NCBI GenBank assembly: GCA_008682415.1
Contig: VANK01000012.1
Span: 124,001 to 188,000, forward strand
Length of the DNA stretch: 64,000 nucleotides
Direction: 5' to 3'
From: Acidobacteria bacterium AB60
GTDB taxonomy: Bacteria > Acidobacteriota > Terriglobia > Terriglobales > Acidobacteriaceae
The translations under genes were made by a program, and so were the position numbers. The stretch's first letter is position 1; each line of letters begins with the position of its first letter. The notes below the pieces were generated by a model. It searched no databases and was not told the DNA's origin. It saw only the letters and a program-made list of their open reading frames with translations. This document shows positions 1 to 8,271 of the stretch, piece after piece.

Positions 1-47
1 TGCTCCCGGCCTCATGGTAGAGTGGGATTCCACAGGGGTTCCCGGCA

Positions 48-1277
48 ATGGCTACCGGCATTCATCTACCGGATCACAACGAAACGATTGATTTGCAACA
101 GCAGGTATTTCGGCTGCAGGCGCTGCTGGAGGCGTCGCGGCAGGTGCACGCGACGATCCGCGAGGAGGACGTGCTGGAGTCGGTGCTGCGCATTGTGGTG
201 CGCGAGCTGGAGATGGCCGGAGCGGCCTTTCCGAACACCGGGCTGGTGTATGGCGAGGGGGTTGAGCCGAGCCGGGAGACGGAGGCGGGCCCGGCCGATG
301 TGAACGGGACGACCGGAAATTGCTCGCCGGCGGCGTTGCCGCGGTTCCCGCTGAAGGACCGGGACGGGAAGCAGATGACGGAGCTGGTGGTGGCGGCGCC
401 GGAGGGGCGGGAGCTGACCATCTACGAGTCGGATTTTCTGGAGGGGTTGGCGCTGCAGGCGGCGGTGGCGCTGGAGAATGCGCGCAACCACAAGCGCAAC
501 GTGGACTTTGCCCGGGTGCAGCAGGATCTGGACGCGGCGCGGAACATTCAGCGGTCGCTGCTGCCGCAGCATCTGCCGGAGATCGAGGGGTACTCGGTCG
601 GGTACAAGTCGGCGACGTGCTACGAGGTGGGCGGGGATTACCTGGACATTGTGGAGCTGGCGGATGGAAGCATCCTGATGGCGGTGGCGGATGTGGCGGG
701 GAAGGGGCTGGCGTCGGCGATCATGTCGACCAGCTTCCGGGCCGCGTTCCGGGCTCTGGTGATCAATGGGGCGCCGCTGGAGGAGATTGCCAAGCGGATG
801 AACCAGCACCAGTGGCAGGAGGGGGAGGAGGCGCGGCGGCGGTATGTGACGGCGATCTTCCTCAAGCTGTATCCCGATCACGGTGAGATCGAGGTGGTGA
901 ACGCGGGGCATAACCCGGGGTTTGTGATTCATCCGGATGGGAGCCAGTGCCAGTTCGAGTCAAGCGGGACGCCGCTGGGGCTAATCCCGGGGATGACCTA
1001 TACGAGCGAGCGGTGTCCGTTTCCGGCGGGGTCGAGGCTTCTTTTCTATACGGACGGGTTGACGGAGGCGTTCCGGGGCGATGAAGAGTTTGGTCCGGAG
1101 CGGCTGATGGAGAATTTTTCTAAATGCAACTCCAGAAATGCCGATGGTATTCTCGATGCATTGTGGACAGCCATACAGTCCTTTGTTGAAGGCGGCCCGC
1201 AGGGGGACGACATGACAGCCCTTGTCCTTTGCCGGATGGCCGGCGGCCACCCGGCCAGCGTGGAGAGCCGCGCATGA
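48..1277 (+). CDS. rsbU: RsbU-like PP2C (SpoIIE-type) protein phosphatase with N-terminal sensor region
   Basis: A 409-residue cytosolic protein. Residues about 20-155 look like a degenerate GAF sensor followed by a linker helix. Residues about 175-395 are a SpoIIE/PP2C phosphatase domain with the metal-binding motifs GGDYLDIV, ADVAGKGLASA, GHNPGF, LLFYTDGLTEA and GDDMTALVL. By family knowledge it dephosphorylates a STAS-domain anti-anti-sigma factor, and the two genes that follow (an RsbW kinase and a STAS protein) support that. The stop codon overlaps the next start (ATGA), so the two are translationally coupled. An in-frame stop at 18-20 limits the N-terminus, and ATG 48 is the first start after it. 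The signal sensed is unknown. Function class is confident; the symbol is by analogy. Confidence 0.9.
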   Translation: MATGIHLPDHNETIDLQQQVFRLQALLEASRQVHATIREEDVLESVLRIVVRELEMAGAAFPNTGLVYGEGVEPSRETEAGPADVNGTTGNCSPAALPRFPLKDRDGKQMTELVVAAPEGRELTIYESDFLEGLALQAAVALENARNHKRNVDFARVQQDLDAARNIQRSLLPQHLPEIEGYSVGYKSATCYEVGGDYLDIVELADGSILMAVADVAGKGLASAIMSTSFRAAFRALVINGAPLEEIAKRMNQHQWQEGEEARRRYVTAIFLKLYPDHGEIEVVNAGHNPGFVIHPDGSQCQFESSGTPLGLIPGMTYTSERCPFPAGSRLLFYTDGLTEAFRGDEEFGPERLMENFSKCNSRNADGILDALWTAIQSFVEGGPQGDDMTALVLCRMAGGHPASVESRA

Positions 1278-1717
1278 GCCGGAAGTCGGCGAATGTGGAG
1301 GTCCGGTTGCCGTCGCGGCTGGGCTACGAGAAGGTAGCCATGAGCACGGCAGCGTCGGTAGCGAAGCTGATGGGCTTCCGGGAAGACCGCATTGAGGATC
1401 TGAAGACGGCCGTCGCCGAAGCGTGCATCAACGCCATAGAGCATGGCAATCGCCTGAAGGAAGAGTTGTCGGTGGGCGTGGTGCTTTCCGCGGGGGAGGA
1501 TGCACTCGAGGTGAAGGTGATCGATGACGGCAAGGGATTGAAGACGCTTCCCGCCAAGCCGGATATCGACCGCAAGATTCACGGCGAGGAGGACCCCCGG
1601 GGCATGGGCATGTTCCTGATCCAGGCGCTGGTGGACGAGGCGGAGTGGGTGGCGAGCGCCAACGGCAAGAGCAGTTATGTCCGGCTGGTCATCCGGCTGG
1701 ATTCCCCAACCGAATAA
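1274..1717 (+). CDS. rsbW: RsbW-like anti-sigma factor / serine kinase
   Basis: A 147-residue GHKL-fold (HATPase_c) protein. The N-box EACINAIEHGN and the G-boxes IDDGKGL and DPRGMGMFLI bind ATP-Mg. In this family the protein sequesters a sigma factor or another partner and phosphorylates a STAS antagonist. The ATG at 1274 overlaps the rsbU stop as ATGA and is preferred over a GTG-like start 45 nt upstream, which would add a low-complexity arginine-rich extension. It sits between the phosphatase and the antagonist, giving a complete kinase/phosphatase/substrate set. No sigma-factor gene is adjacent, so the output target is unknown. Confidence 0.9.
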   Translation: MSRKSANVEVRLPSRLGYEKVAMSTAASVAKLMGFREDRIEDLKTAVAEACINAIEHGNRLKEELSVGVVLSAGEDALEVKVIDDGKGLKTLPAKPDIDRKIHGEEDPRGMGMFLIQALVDEAEWVASANGKSSYVRLVIRLDSPTE

Positions 1718-1745
1718 CGTCATTTTCTTCGGAGACGAATCGATC

Positions 1746-2105
1746 GTGCAGAGCGAAACGAAATCGCGTGTTGATCAGCTTACTTCCCCGGCCGGGCATC
1801 CGGTCAGCGTCCTGCGTTTCGAGGGCGATATCGCCAGCACCTCAAAGGAAGCGGTACTGGGGACCTACCAGGCGCTTGCCAAGGACAAGTACAAGCTAAT
1901 TCTTCTGGACTTTACGAAGGTGGACTACATCAATTCGAGCGGGATTGCGCTGGTGATCCAGATGCTGATCGAGGCGGCGAACTCCGGGCAGAAGGTGTAT
2001 GCGTACGGGCTTTCGCCGCATTTCACCAAGGTGTTCACGATGGTGGGCATCACCAAGTATGCGGGGCTGTTTCCGTCGCAGGATGCGGCGATGGCGGCTT
2101 TGTAG
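1746..2105 (+). CDS. rsbV: STAS-domain anti-sigma factor antagonist (RsbV-like)
   Basis: A 119-residue single STAS domain. The segment VDYINSSGIALVIQM contains the conserved serine that the cognate kinase phosphorylates in this family. The C-terminal helix KVFTMVGITKYAGLF is also typical. The GTG at 1746 is chosen because a GGAG lies about 13 nt upstream and the domain begins soon after; an ATG at 1677 would overlap rsbW and add 23 unrelated residues. It follows rsbW by 28 nt in the same operon. By the family model, the dephosphorylated form releases the partner of RsbW. Gene order U-W-V differs from the V-W order of Bacillus. Confidence 0.88.
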   Translation: MQSETKSRVDQLTSPAGHPVSVLRFEGDIASTSKEAVLGTYQALAKDKYKLILLDFTKVDYINSSGIALVIQMLIEAANSGQKVYAYGLSPHFTKVFTMVGITKYAGLFPSQDAAMAAL

Positions 2106-2114
2106 TTCGATCAG

Positions 2115-2140
2115 AGGCGGGGCCAGAGAGCGCCCCGCCT
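2115..2140 (+). terminator. Hairpin after the rsb operon
   Basis: Inverted repeat AGGCGGGGC / GCCCCGCCT, a perfect 9-bp stem with an 8-nt loop, begins 10 nt after the rsbV stop. There is no U-tract, so it may stabilise the 3' end or assist termination rather than be a canonical intrinsic terminator. Confidence 0.5.
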
Positions 2141-2224
2141 GTCACTCCTGTGCCGGCAAAATCGGGTCTATACTCTTAGGCGATCAAGCGGACAGCCCTG
2201 CCCGAGCTCGATCAGGGGGTGCGC

Positions 2225-3193
2225 ATGCACGCCATCGTGTATCACCGCTATGGCACGCCGGATGTTCTTGAGTTTGCGGATGTGGAGCGCCCTGCTCCCG
2301 GGGCCGGAGAAGTTCTCATCCGGGTTCGTGCCGCCTCAGTCAATCCCTACGACTGGCATTTCCTGAGAGGAACACCACGCCTGGTGCGCCTGCTTACCGG
2401 GATCGGGAGGCCAAAGCTGCCCCGGCTGGGCGCGGATGTGTCAGGGATTGTGGAGGCGGTCGGTGAGGGTACGACGCATTTCAGACCCGGGGACGCGGTG
2501 TTCGGCGTATGCAAAGGCGCATTTGCGGAGTTCGCCTGCGGTCGCGAATCACAGGTAGCCCTCAAACCCAACGGCATCAGCTTCGAGCAGGCGGCAAGCC
2601 TGCCCATCGCCGGGATCACGGCGCTGCAGGGGCTGCGCGATTGCGGTTGTCTTCGGGAAGACCAGTCTATTTATGGAGCCTCAGGCGGGGTAGGCACCTT
2701 CGCAGTTCAGATTGCCCTCGTGATGGGGGCCTGGGTCACCGGCGTTTGCAGCACGCGCAACGTACAGATGGTTGGTGAGCTGGGAGCACACCGGGTTCTT
2801 GACTATACGCGCCATGAGTTCGGCCGGGGCGGCTATCGCTACGATGTGGTTTTCGATCTGGTCGGCAATCGTCCTCTGGCGGATTTTCGTCAGGTGCTCA
2901 AGCGCCACGGAATCTATGTTGCGTGTGGTGGAGGCGGCCCGGACAACTGCGGCCTGCATCTCCTGGCGCAGATGGTGGGCAGGATGCTTCTCAACCCGTG
3001 GGTTCCCCAGAAGCTGACGGGGTTGCACGCGAAGGTGCATACCAGCGATCTATTGACGCTGGCAGCGATGGTGGAGGAGGGAAAAATCAGCCCTGTGCTG
3101 GACCGGCGGTATCCGCTGCCGTCGACCGCCGAGGCGATCCGGTACGTGGAGCAGTGTCATGCGCGGGGAAAGGTCACCATCGCCGTGGCGTGA
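2225..3193 (+). CDS. Zinc-independent MDR-family NAD(P)H-dependent oxidoreductase
   Basis: A 322-residue medium-chain dehydrogenase/reductase of the quinone-oxidoreductase type. It has an N-terminal GroES-like domain (about 1-125) with RVRAASVNPYDW and the GADVSGIVEAVGEG segment. The Rossmann domain (about 130-260) carries the nucleotide loop YGASGGVGTFAVQ. The cysteine cluster of zinc-binding alcohol dehydrogenases is absent, which favours a quinone or enone reductase. The ATG at 2225 is preceded by AGGGGG at 2214-2219. A TATACT box at 2169-2174 could be its -10 element. The substrate cannot be told from sequence. Confidence 0.85.
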   Translation: MHAIVYHRYGTPDVLEFADVERPAPGAGEVLIRVRAASVNPYDWHFLRGTPRLVRLLTGIGRPKLPRLGADVSGIVEAVGEGTTHFRPGDAVFGVCKGAFAEFACGRESQVALKPNGISFEQAASLPIAGITALQGLRDCGCLREDQSIYGASGGVGTFAVQIALVMGAWVTGVCSTRNVQMVGELGAHRVLDYTRHEFGRGGYRYDVVFDLVGNRPLADFRQVLKRHGIYVACGGGGPDNCGLHLLAQMVGRMLLNPWVPQKLTGLHAKVHTSDLLTLAAMVEEGKISPVLDRRYPLPSTAEAIRYVEQCHARGKVTIAVA

Positions 3194-3205
3194 ACGGAGA
3201 CCGCG

Positions 3206-3211
3206 TAGAAT
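3206..3211 (+). promoter_or_regulatory. TAGAAT -10-like box, putative leaderless promoter
   Basis: TAGAAT lies 6 nt before the ATG at 3218, the distance at which transcription would start on or beside the start codon. No convincing -35 hexamer or Shine-Dalgarno sequence is seen. The same arrangement recurs before several other genes in the window. Confidence 0.5.
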
Positions 3212-3217
3212 GCCGTC

Positions 3218-4399
3218 ATGAAGCTGGAAGCGATACAGGCTGCGCTGGGCGACGCTGGTTTAGACGGCTGGCTCTTTTACGATCATCATCACCGTGATCC
3301 GATAGGCGAACGCATCCTGGGGCTCGACCCCAAGGCGCATATCACGCGCCGGTACTACTACTTTGTTCCGGTGGAGGGCGAGCCGCGCAAGCTGGTGCAC
3401 CGTATCGAGCAGGGGAGGCTGGATACGCTGCCGGGAACCAAGGGGCTCTACTCCAGCTGGCAGGAGCTGGCGGCGGGGCTGGATGCGATGCTGCGCGGCT
3501 ATAAGAAGATCGCCATGCAGTACTCGCCCAACAACGCCATCATGTACGTGTCGATGACCGATGCGGGGACGGTGGAGTTTTTGCGTTCGCTGGGCAAGCA
3601 GATTGTGAGCTCGGCGGACCTGGTGAGCCGCTTTGAAGCGGTGCTGACGGCCGATCAGATGGCGAGCCACGCGGAGGCGCAGAAGGCGATCGACGAGATC
3701 CTGGAGGAGGCGTGGCGCAAGATGGGCCGCAGCGTGCGTCCGGCGGACGGAACGGGCGGAACGCTGACGGAGTTCGAGATGGTGGAGTGGTTGTCGACGG
3801 CCATGAAGAACGAAGGGCTGGTGTGGGAGAACGGGCCGAACGTGAGCGCGAATGCGAACAGCTCGGACTCCCATTACGAGCCAACGCGCGAGCACTGCTC
3901 GCCGATCCGGAACGGAGACTTCATCCTCATCGATATCTGGGGCAAGCTGGACCACCCGGACGCGGTGTACTACGACGTCACGTGGACGGGCGTGGTGGGG
4001 CGCGAGCCAAGCGAGATGGAGCAGAAGGTGTTCGAGACGGTGCGGAACGCGCGGGATGCGGCGATTGCGACGGTGGAGTCGGCGTTTGCGGCGGGGCGGC
4101 CGATGGGCGGGTTCGAGGGGGATGACGCGGCGCGGGCGGTGATTCGCGACGCGGGATTCGGCGGGTATTTCACGCATCGCACGGGGCACAATATCGCGCA
4201 GGAGATTCACGGGCCCGGGGCGCACCTGGACAATCTGGAGACGCATGACGAGCGGCTGATTCTGCCGAACACCTGCTTCTCGGTGGAGCCGGGGATTTAT
4301 CTGCCGGAGTTCGGGGTGCGCAGCGAGGTGGATATGATGACGGCGCCGGGTAGGGCATGGGTGACGGGGAAGGTGCAGCGGGAGCTGGTGAGGATCTAA
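3218..4399 (+). CDS. M24-family metallopeptidase (Xaa-Pro dipeptidase-like)
   Basis: A 393-residue creatinase/aminopeptidase-P fold protein. The N-terminal domain is about 1-150. The C-terminal pita-bread domain has the dimetal ligands recognisable as the aspartates in FILIDIWG and YYDVTW, the histidine in HRTGHNIAQEIHGPG, and the glutamates in SVEPGIYLPEFGVRSEVD. Members remove N-terminal residues ahead of proline or cleave Xaa-Pro dipeptides. No signal peptide is seen, so it is cytosolic. A TAGAAT box ends 6 nt before the ATG and no Shine-Dalgarno sequence is present, suggesting a leaderless transcript. An unusual heptamer repeat starts 5 nt after the stop. Confidence 0.87.
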   Translation: MKLEAIQAALGDAGLDGWLFYDHHHRDPIGERILGLDPKAHITRRYYYFVPVEGEPRKLVHRIEQGRLDTLPGTKGLYSSWQELAAGLDAMLRGYKKIAMQYSPNNAIMYVSMTDAGTVEFLRSLGKQIVSSADLVSRFEAVLTADQMASHAEAQKAIDEILEEAWRKMGRSVRPADGTGGTLTEFEMVEWLSTAMKNEGLVWENGPNVSANANSSDSHYEPTREHCSPIRNGDFILIDIWGKLDHPDAVYYDVTWTGVVGREPSEMEQKVFETVRNARDAAIATVESAFAAGRPMGGFEGDDAARAVIRDAGFGGYFTHRTGHNIAQEIHGPGAHLDNLETHDERLILPNTCFSVEPGIYLPEFGVRSEVDMMTAPGRAWVTGKVQRELVRI

Positions 4400-4404
4400 A
4401 GGCA

Positions 4405-4498
4405 GGGAATAGGGAATAGGGAATAGGGAATAGGGAATAGGGAATAGGGAATAGGGAATAGGGAATAGGGAATAGGGAATAGGGAATAGGGAATAGGG
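4405..4498. repeat. 13-copy GGGAATA heptanucleotide tandem repeat
   Basis: Thirteen perfect copies of GGGAATA (4405-4495) plus a partial GGG begin 5 nt after the stop codon of the M24 peptidase. There is no variation between copies, which implies recent slippage or active homogenisation. No gene overlaps it on either strand that I can support. Confidence 0.97.
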
Positions 4499-4634
4499 GC
4501 TGATGCATTGGGATGGAACGCCGATGCTTGGCCGGCGGCGCGTGGAGCTTTCATTTCGCACCTTTGAGATCTTCCGGCGCCAGTACTGATTTGCGCAAAG
4601 GGATTTGCTTATTCCAGGGCTGCGAGGTGTTGCG

Positions 4635-5012
4635 TTGTCCGAGACTGATTCATTTCCTTACGAGACGCGGCTGAACATTCTGCACGGGCCGCTGGAGGTT
4701 GTGGACGCCAAGGCGATGGCGGACGCGTGCGCGTTCAAGTGGTTCAACCAGACGCTTTGCCAGGTGAACGGGTCGGTGGTGCGGCTGGGCGTGTTTGAGG
4801 GCGAGTACCACTGGCACAAGCACGACGAGGACGACGAGTTCTTCTACGTGATGGAAGGGACGCTGTACATCGACCTCGAGGATCGCGTGGTGGAGTTGTT
4901 GCCGGGGCAGGGCTTTGTGGTGCCGCGGACAGTGGTGCACCGGACGCGCGCGCCGCAGCGAACTTCGGTGCTGATGGTGGAGAACGCGGGCATCATTCCT
5001 ACCGGGAATTGA
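4635..5012 (+). CDS. Cupin-domain protein
   Basis: A 125-residue single-domain cupin. Motif 1 is seen in YHWHKHDEDDEFFYVMEG (metal ligands H, H, E) and motif 2 in LPGQGFVVPRTVVHRT (final H). The fold binds a metal and can be an isomerase, dioxygenase or sensor; the reaction is not predictable here. The start is a TTG at 4635 with GAGG 7 nt upstream; a TTG at 4605 would add ten residues. A second cupin with the same layout lies at 46638-46991. It has its own short upstream region and no obvious operon partner. Confidence 0.82.
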   Translation: MSETDSFPYETRLNILHGPLEVVDAKAMADACAFKWFNQTLCQVNGSVVRLGVFEGEYHWHKHDEDDEFFYVMEGTLYIDLEDRVVELLPGQGFVVPRTVVHRTRAPQRTSVLMVENAGIIPTGN

Positions 5013-5257
5013 TACGAGTGGAGTGAGGGAGAGCTGAAGCCCTCAACGGCGTCGCGCTTTCGTTTCTTCCTGCGTAAGCCGCTGAATCGCCGACGCTTGC
5101 TTAGCCTTGATCTTTCTTCTTTGCCGATGGGCGAGAGGGGAAACGACACATTCGTGTTATGGGTGGCGGGGGCGCCGTGTGTCACGATGAAAGCCTAGGA
5201 CGGCCTACTGCTATCCAGAGCCCTGCCAGCGTTTCCGGGCCCACGGAGTTTATCGAG

Positions 5258-6487
5258 ATGTATATGCCTTTCATGATGGGCGGATATGCGGCCGCCGTCC
5301 TTCTGATGCTGGCAGGTTGTCGCGTGGTGACGTGGAGCGTGCCGGGGCTGCGGGGCGTGCGGTTTCTGACCTGGGGATTTGGCTGCGGGCTGGCAGGCGT
5401 GATCCTGATGGCGCTGCGGCCGTTTGCGCCGGCGTGGCTGACGATCCTGCTGGCGAACCTGGCGATCTATGCGGCGCAGTTCCTGCTGTACGGGGCGGTG
5501 GCGGATTGTCTTGGGGCGTGGCCCGGTTTCCGTCGCGCGGGGCTGGCGTTGATGACCGTTGCGCTGTGCGGAATGGCGTGGTTCACGTATGTCGATCCGG
5601 ATCTCACGGCGCGCATTCTAATCAGCAGTGCGGTCCCGGGATCATGCACTGCGGCTAGTGCGGCGCTGCTTCTGAGGCACTTGCGGAAGGCCCCCCGGGG
5701 GATAGGCGGATCCGCGACGCGTCTTCCTGCGATGAAGGCCCTGGCGGGGATTCAGATTCTGCTGACGGTCCAACATCTGCTTCGCTGCGTGCTTACGCTG
5801 CTCTACCCGCCGGCGCAGATCCTTCATCTCGACCTGATCCAGGCTGCGTACACGTATACGAATCTGATCCTGAACGTTGCCGGGGGATGCGGGCTGATCT
5901 GGCTGGCGCTCTGCATTCATCGCGAGGATCTGGAGGCTCGCGCGGAGACCGACGGGCTGACGGGGCTTCTGAATCGCCGCGCGTTCGAGGAGATTCTGAC
6001 GCGCGAGCTGCGCCGCGCGCGGGTGGCGACGACGTCGCTGGCCATCCTGCTGACGGATATCGACCGATTCAAGGAAGTGAACGATTCGCTGGGGCACCAG
6101 GCGGGGGATGAGGTTCTGCGGCGGGTGACGCGCGCGTTGCGCGAGTCGCTGCGGCCCGCGGATGTGCTGTCGCGGTTTGGCGGCGAGGAGTTCGCGATCC
6201 TGCTGCGCGACACCAACCTGGGGGTGGCGGAAGAGGTGGCGGAGCGGTTGCGCCTTCACGTGGCGGGGCTGACGGGGTTGCCGTCGGGACTGCACATCAC
6301 CATCAGCATCGGGGTGGCGGCGAACGATGTGAACGAGCGGCTGGAAGAGCTGGTGCGACGCTGTGACGAGGCGCTGTACCGGTCCAAGCGCGCGGGGAGA
6401 AACCTGGTGACGCTGAGCCGCGAGTATCAAACCGCGGCGGGGATGGCGCCGGCGGACGCAGTGCCTGGGTTGTCGCTCACGTCGTAG
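5258..6487 (+). CDS. Membrane-anchored GGDEF diguanylate cyclase
   Basis: About 409 residues. The N-terminal 230 residues form about six hydrophobic segments, so this is an integral inner-membrane sensor. The C-terminal GGDEF domain begins near DGLTGLLNRRAFEE and contains LTDIDRFKEVNDSLGH and the active-site loop RFGGEEF. An RxxD inhibitory site (RPAD) lies exactly five residues before GGEEF, so product inhibition by cyclic di-GMP is expected. The predicted reaction is two GTP to c-di-GMP. The ATG at 5258 with GGAG 9 nt upstream is preferred; an in-frame start at 5159 would add a polar 33-residue tail. The sensed signal is unknown. Confidence 0.9.
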   Translation: MYMPFMMGGYAAAVLLMLAGCRVVTWSVPGLRGVRFLTWGFGCGLAGVILMALRPFAPAWLTILLANLAIYAAQFLLYGAVADCLGAWPGFRRAGLALMTVALCGMAWFTYVDPDLTARILISSAVPGSCTAASAALLLRHLRKAPRGIGGSATRLPAMKALAGIQILLTVQHLLRCVLTLLYPPAQILHLDLIQAAYTYTNLILNVAGGCGLIWLALCIHREDLEARAETDGLTGLLNRRAFEEILTRELRRARVATTSLAILLTDIDRFKEVNDSLGHQAGDEVLRRVTRALRESLRPADVLSRFGGEEFAILLRDTNLGVAEEVAERLRLHVAGLTGLPSGLHITISIGVAANDVNERLEELVRRCDEALYRSKRAGRNLVTLSREYQTAAGMAPADAVPGLSLTS

Positions 6488-6501
6488 GACGAGTCGCAAG
6501 C

Positions 6502-7116
6502 CTAATAGAAGAGGTACTTGCGCCAGCGGTCGTCGCCGCGGCCCAGCATGCGCATGATCTGGCGGCTGGTGTGGAGGGAGAAGGGGCGCGGTTCCCGCAG
6601 CAGCGTCATGTCATCGATCTCATGGAGCAGGCGGTTGCCTTTCCTGCGGTTGCAGGCGTGGCAGCAAGCCACGAGATTTTCCCAGGTGGAGTTACCGCCG
6701 CGCGAGCGGGGGATGACGTGGTCGAGGGTGAGCTCGCTGGAGGGCAGCACCACGCCGCAGTACTGGCAGCTGTTGCGGTCGCGCAGCAGGATGTTCTTGC
6801 GGGAGAGCGCGCGCGTCTGGTGGGGGATGCGGCGGTATTCGAGCAGCCGGATCACCGAAGGCATGGCGATGCGGTTGCGCTGCGCGTGGAGGGTGAGACC
6901 GTGTTCCTCCTCCGTGCGCGCGATGCCTTTGAGCACCAGGACCAGGGCGCGCCGCGCGCCGCAGATGTTGATGGGCTCGTACGAGGCATTGAGCACCAGT
7001 ACCGGCATCTGCAGCATGTGATTCGAGTGGGCTACGGCGGGCTCGCCGGTGTAGGCGGTGGCGCGTGCAATCGATTTTTGCTTGCGTGCATGAATCATGG
7101 CTTTTCCCAAAGACAT
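6502..7116 (-). CDS. HNH endonuclease family protein
   Basis: A 204-residue protein. An N-terminal region (VLVLNASYEPINICGARRA) typical of the HNH family common in high-GC bacteria precedes the nuclease core. The core has a first zinc pair CQYC, then LTLDHVIPRSRGG and ENLVACCHACNRRKGNR, giving the catalytic H and N plus the second zinc pair CHAC. It is not next to a mobile element, so a DNA-repair or housekeeping nuclease role is as likely as a homing one. Substrate is unknown. It converges tail to tail with the diguanylate cyclase gene (14 nt apart). Confidence 0.87.
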   Translation of the reverse strand: MSLGKAMIHARKQKSIARATAYTGEPAVAHSNHMLQMPVLVLNASYEPINICGARRALVLVLKGIARTEEEHGLTLHAQRNRIAMPSVIRLLEYRRIPHQTRALSRKNILLRDRNSCQYCGVVLPSSELTLDHVIPRSRGGNSTWENLVACCHACNRRKGNRLLHEIDDMTLLREPRPFSLHTSRQIMRMLGRGDDRWRKYLFY

Positions 7117-7129
7117 CTCGTTGGCCTCG

Positions 7130-8158
7130 TCAAGAAGATGGTTGGTTGATGGATGAATCCACGCTTGCCGTTGGTGCCTGGGACGCAGCGCCGTCCTGAG
7201 TGTCTGACGGCGCAGAACTGGAGTTGTGTGCGTTGGTGGGGCCGATGGGCGCGCCGGGATGGGCGCGGCGGGCGCGGGCCAGGGTCGCGACCCAGACGGT
7301 GGCCGCGCCGGCGCGTTTCAGGGTGACGGCGGCCGCCCGCGCGGTGGCGCCGGTGGTGAGGATGTCGTCGATGAGGAGGATGTGCCGGCCCTTGACGGCG
7401 GCGGGATCGTTGACGGAGAAGGCGCCGCGCACGTTGACGCGCCGGGCGTGGGGCGTCAGGTTTGCCTGGCTCTCAGTGGCGCGCAGGCGCATGAGCGCGG
7501 CCGGGGCGAGGTGCAGCTTCCATGCGGGATGACTGGCGTGAAGGGCCTGCAGGGCATGGGCGGCGAGCAGGCGGGCCTGGTTGAAGCCGCGCTCAGTGTA
7601 GCGGGTGCGGTGAAGCGGGATGGGCACGACCAGCAGGTTGGTGGGCGCTTCGCCGTGCAGTTGAACGATGGCCTGCGCGAGCATGCGGCCCAGGCGTTTG
7701 GCGGCGGGATGCATGCGGTCGTACTTGAGGGCGTGAATGGCGCTCCGCAGGGTGTCCTGGTAGAAGGCGTAGGCGACGGCGCGTTCGAAGGGCGGGGGGG
7801 CGAGCCGGCAGGCGCGGCAGAGGGAGTCCTGTTCGGGGGTATCGACGTTGTCGCCGCAGCGCGGGCAGGCGGGGCCGCTGAGGACGGGAACTTCCATCCA
7901 GCAGACGTCACAGATTGGCACAGGAGAAAGTCGCGGCAGGGGGGAGCCGCAGAGGGCACAACCGGAGGGGAGAAAAGCACAGCTCGCGGCATCCAGGGGA
8001 CTTCGGAGGACGCGAGCGACGGCGCGCCACGTGGAAGTCCTGGATGGAACGTCGCTCGTCAGTGAACCGGAGTTCCTGCGGAAGACGCACCTCGCATGAG
8101 AGGCGCCGGACCATGCCGCCTCACCTTTATCTATACCCGTTTCCTGATGCGGAGGCAA
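7130..8158 (-). CDS. comF: ComF-family phosphoribosyltransferase-like protein (start unresolved)
   Basis: The C-terminal 240 residues are a clear ComF protein. A zinc-finger-like segment has the pairs CALC, CDVC, CPRC and CRAC. It is followed by AIHALKYD, VPIPLHRTRYTERGFNQA and the PRPP loop ILLIDDILTTGATARAA. ComF members act in DNA uptake or have an unknown PRTase role. The start is a problem: in the ComF frame there is no ATG or GTG near the domain, only a TTG at 8158 and CTGs at 8062 and 7996. An ATG at 8114 with a good AAGGTGAGG site lies in another frame. The coordinates use the TTG. The open frame continues upstream through the deacetylase gene, which is a shadow. Confidence 0.8.
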   Translation of the reverse strand: MPPHQETGIDKGEAAWSGASHARCVFRRNSGSLTSDVPSRTSTWRAVARVLRSPLDAASCAFLPSGCALCGSPLPRLSPVPICDVCWMEVPVLSGPACPRCGDNVDTPEQDSLCRACRLAPPPFERAVAYAFYQDTLRSAIHALKYDRMHPAAKRLGRMLAQAIVQLHGEAPTNLLVVPIPLHRTRYTERGFNQARLLAAHALQALHASHPAWKLHLAPAALMRLRATESQANLTPHARRVNVRGAFSVNDPAAVKGRHILLIDDILTTGATARAAAVTLKRAGAATVWVATLARARRAHPGAPIGPTNAHNSSSAPSDTQDGAASQAPTASVDSSINQPSS

Positions 8159-8271
8159 GGATAGGGAGGCGGCGTGTTGTGCCGATTCTGGCGAAAATCC
8201 CGTGAATTTGTTGAGTTTATGGAGGACGGGGTGCGATGCGGTGCAGGAATCGCCGGAGTCAACAGCCGGGA

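Noticed and set aside
4405..4498. CRISPR-like array
   Set aside because: Units are 7 nt with no spacers, and there are no cas genes in the window.
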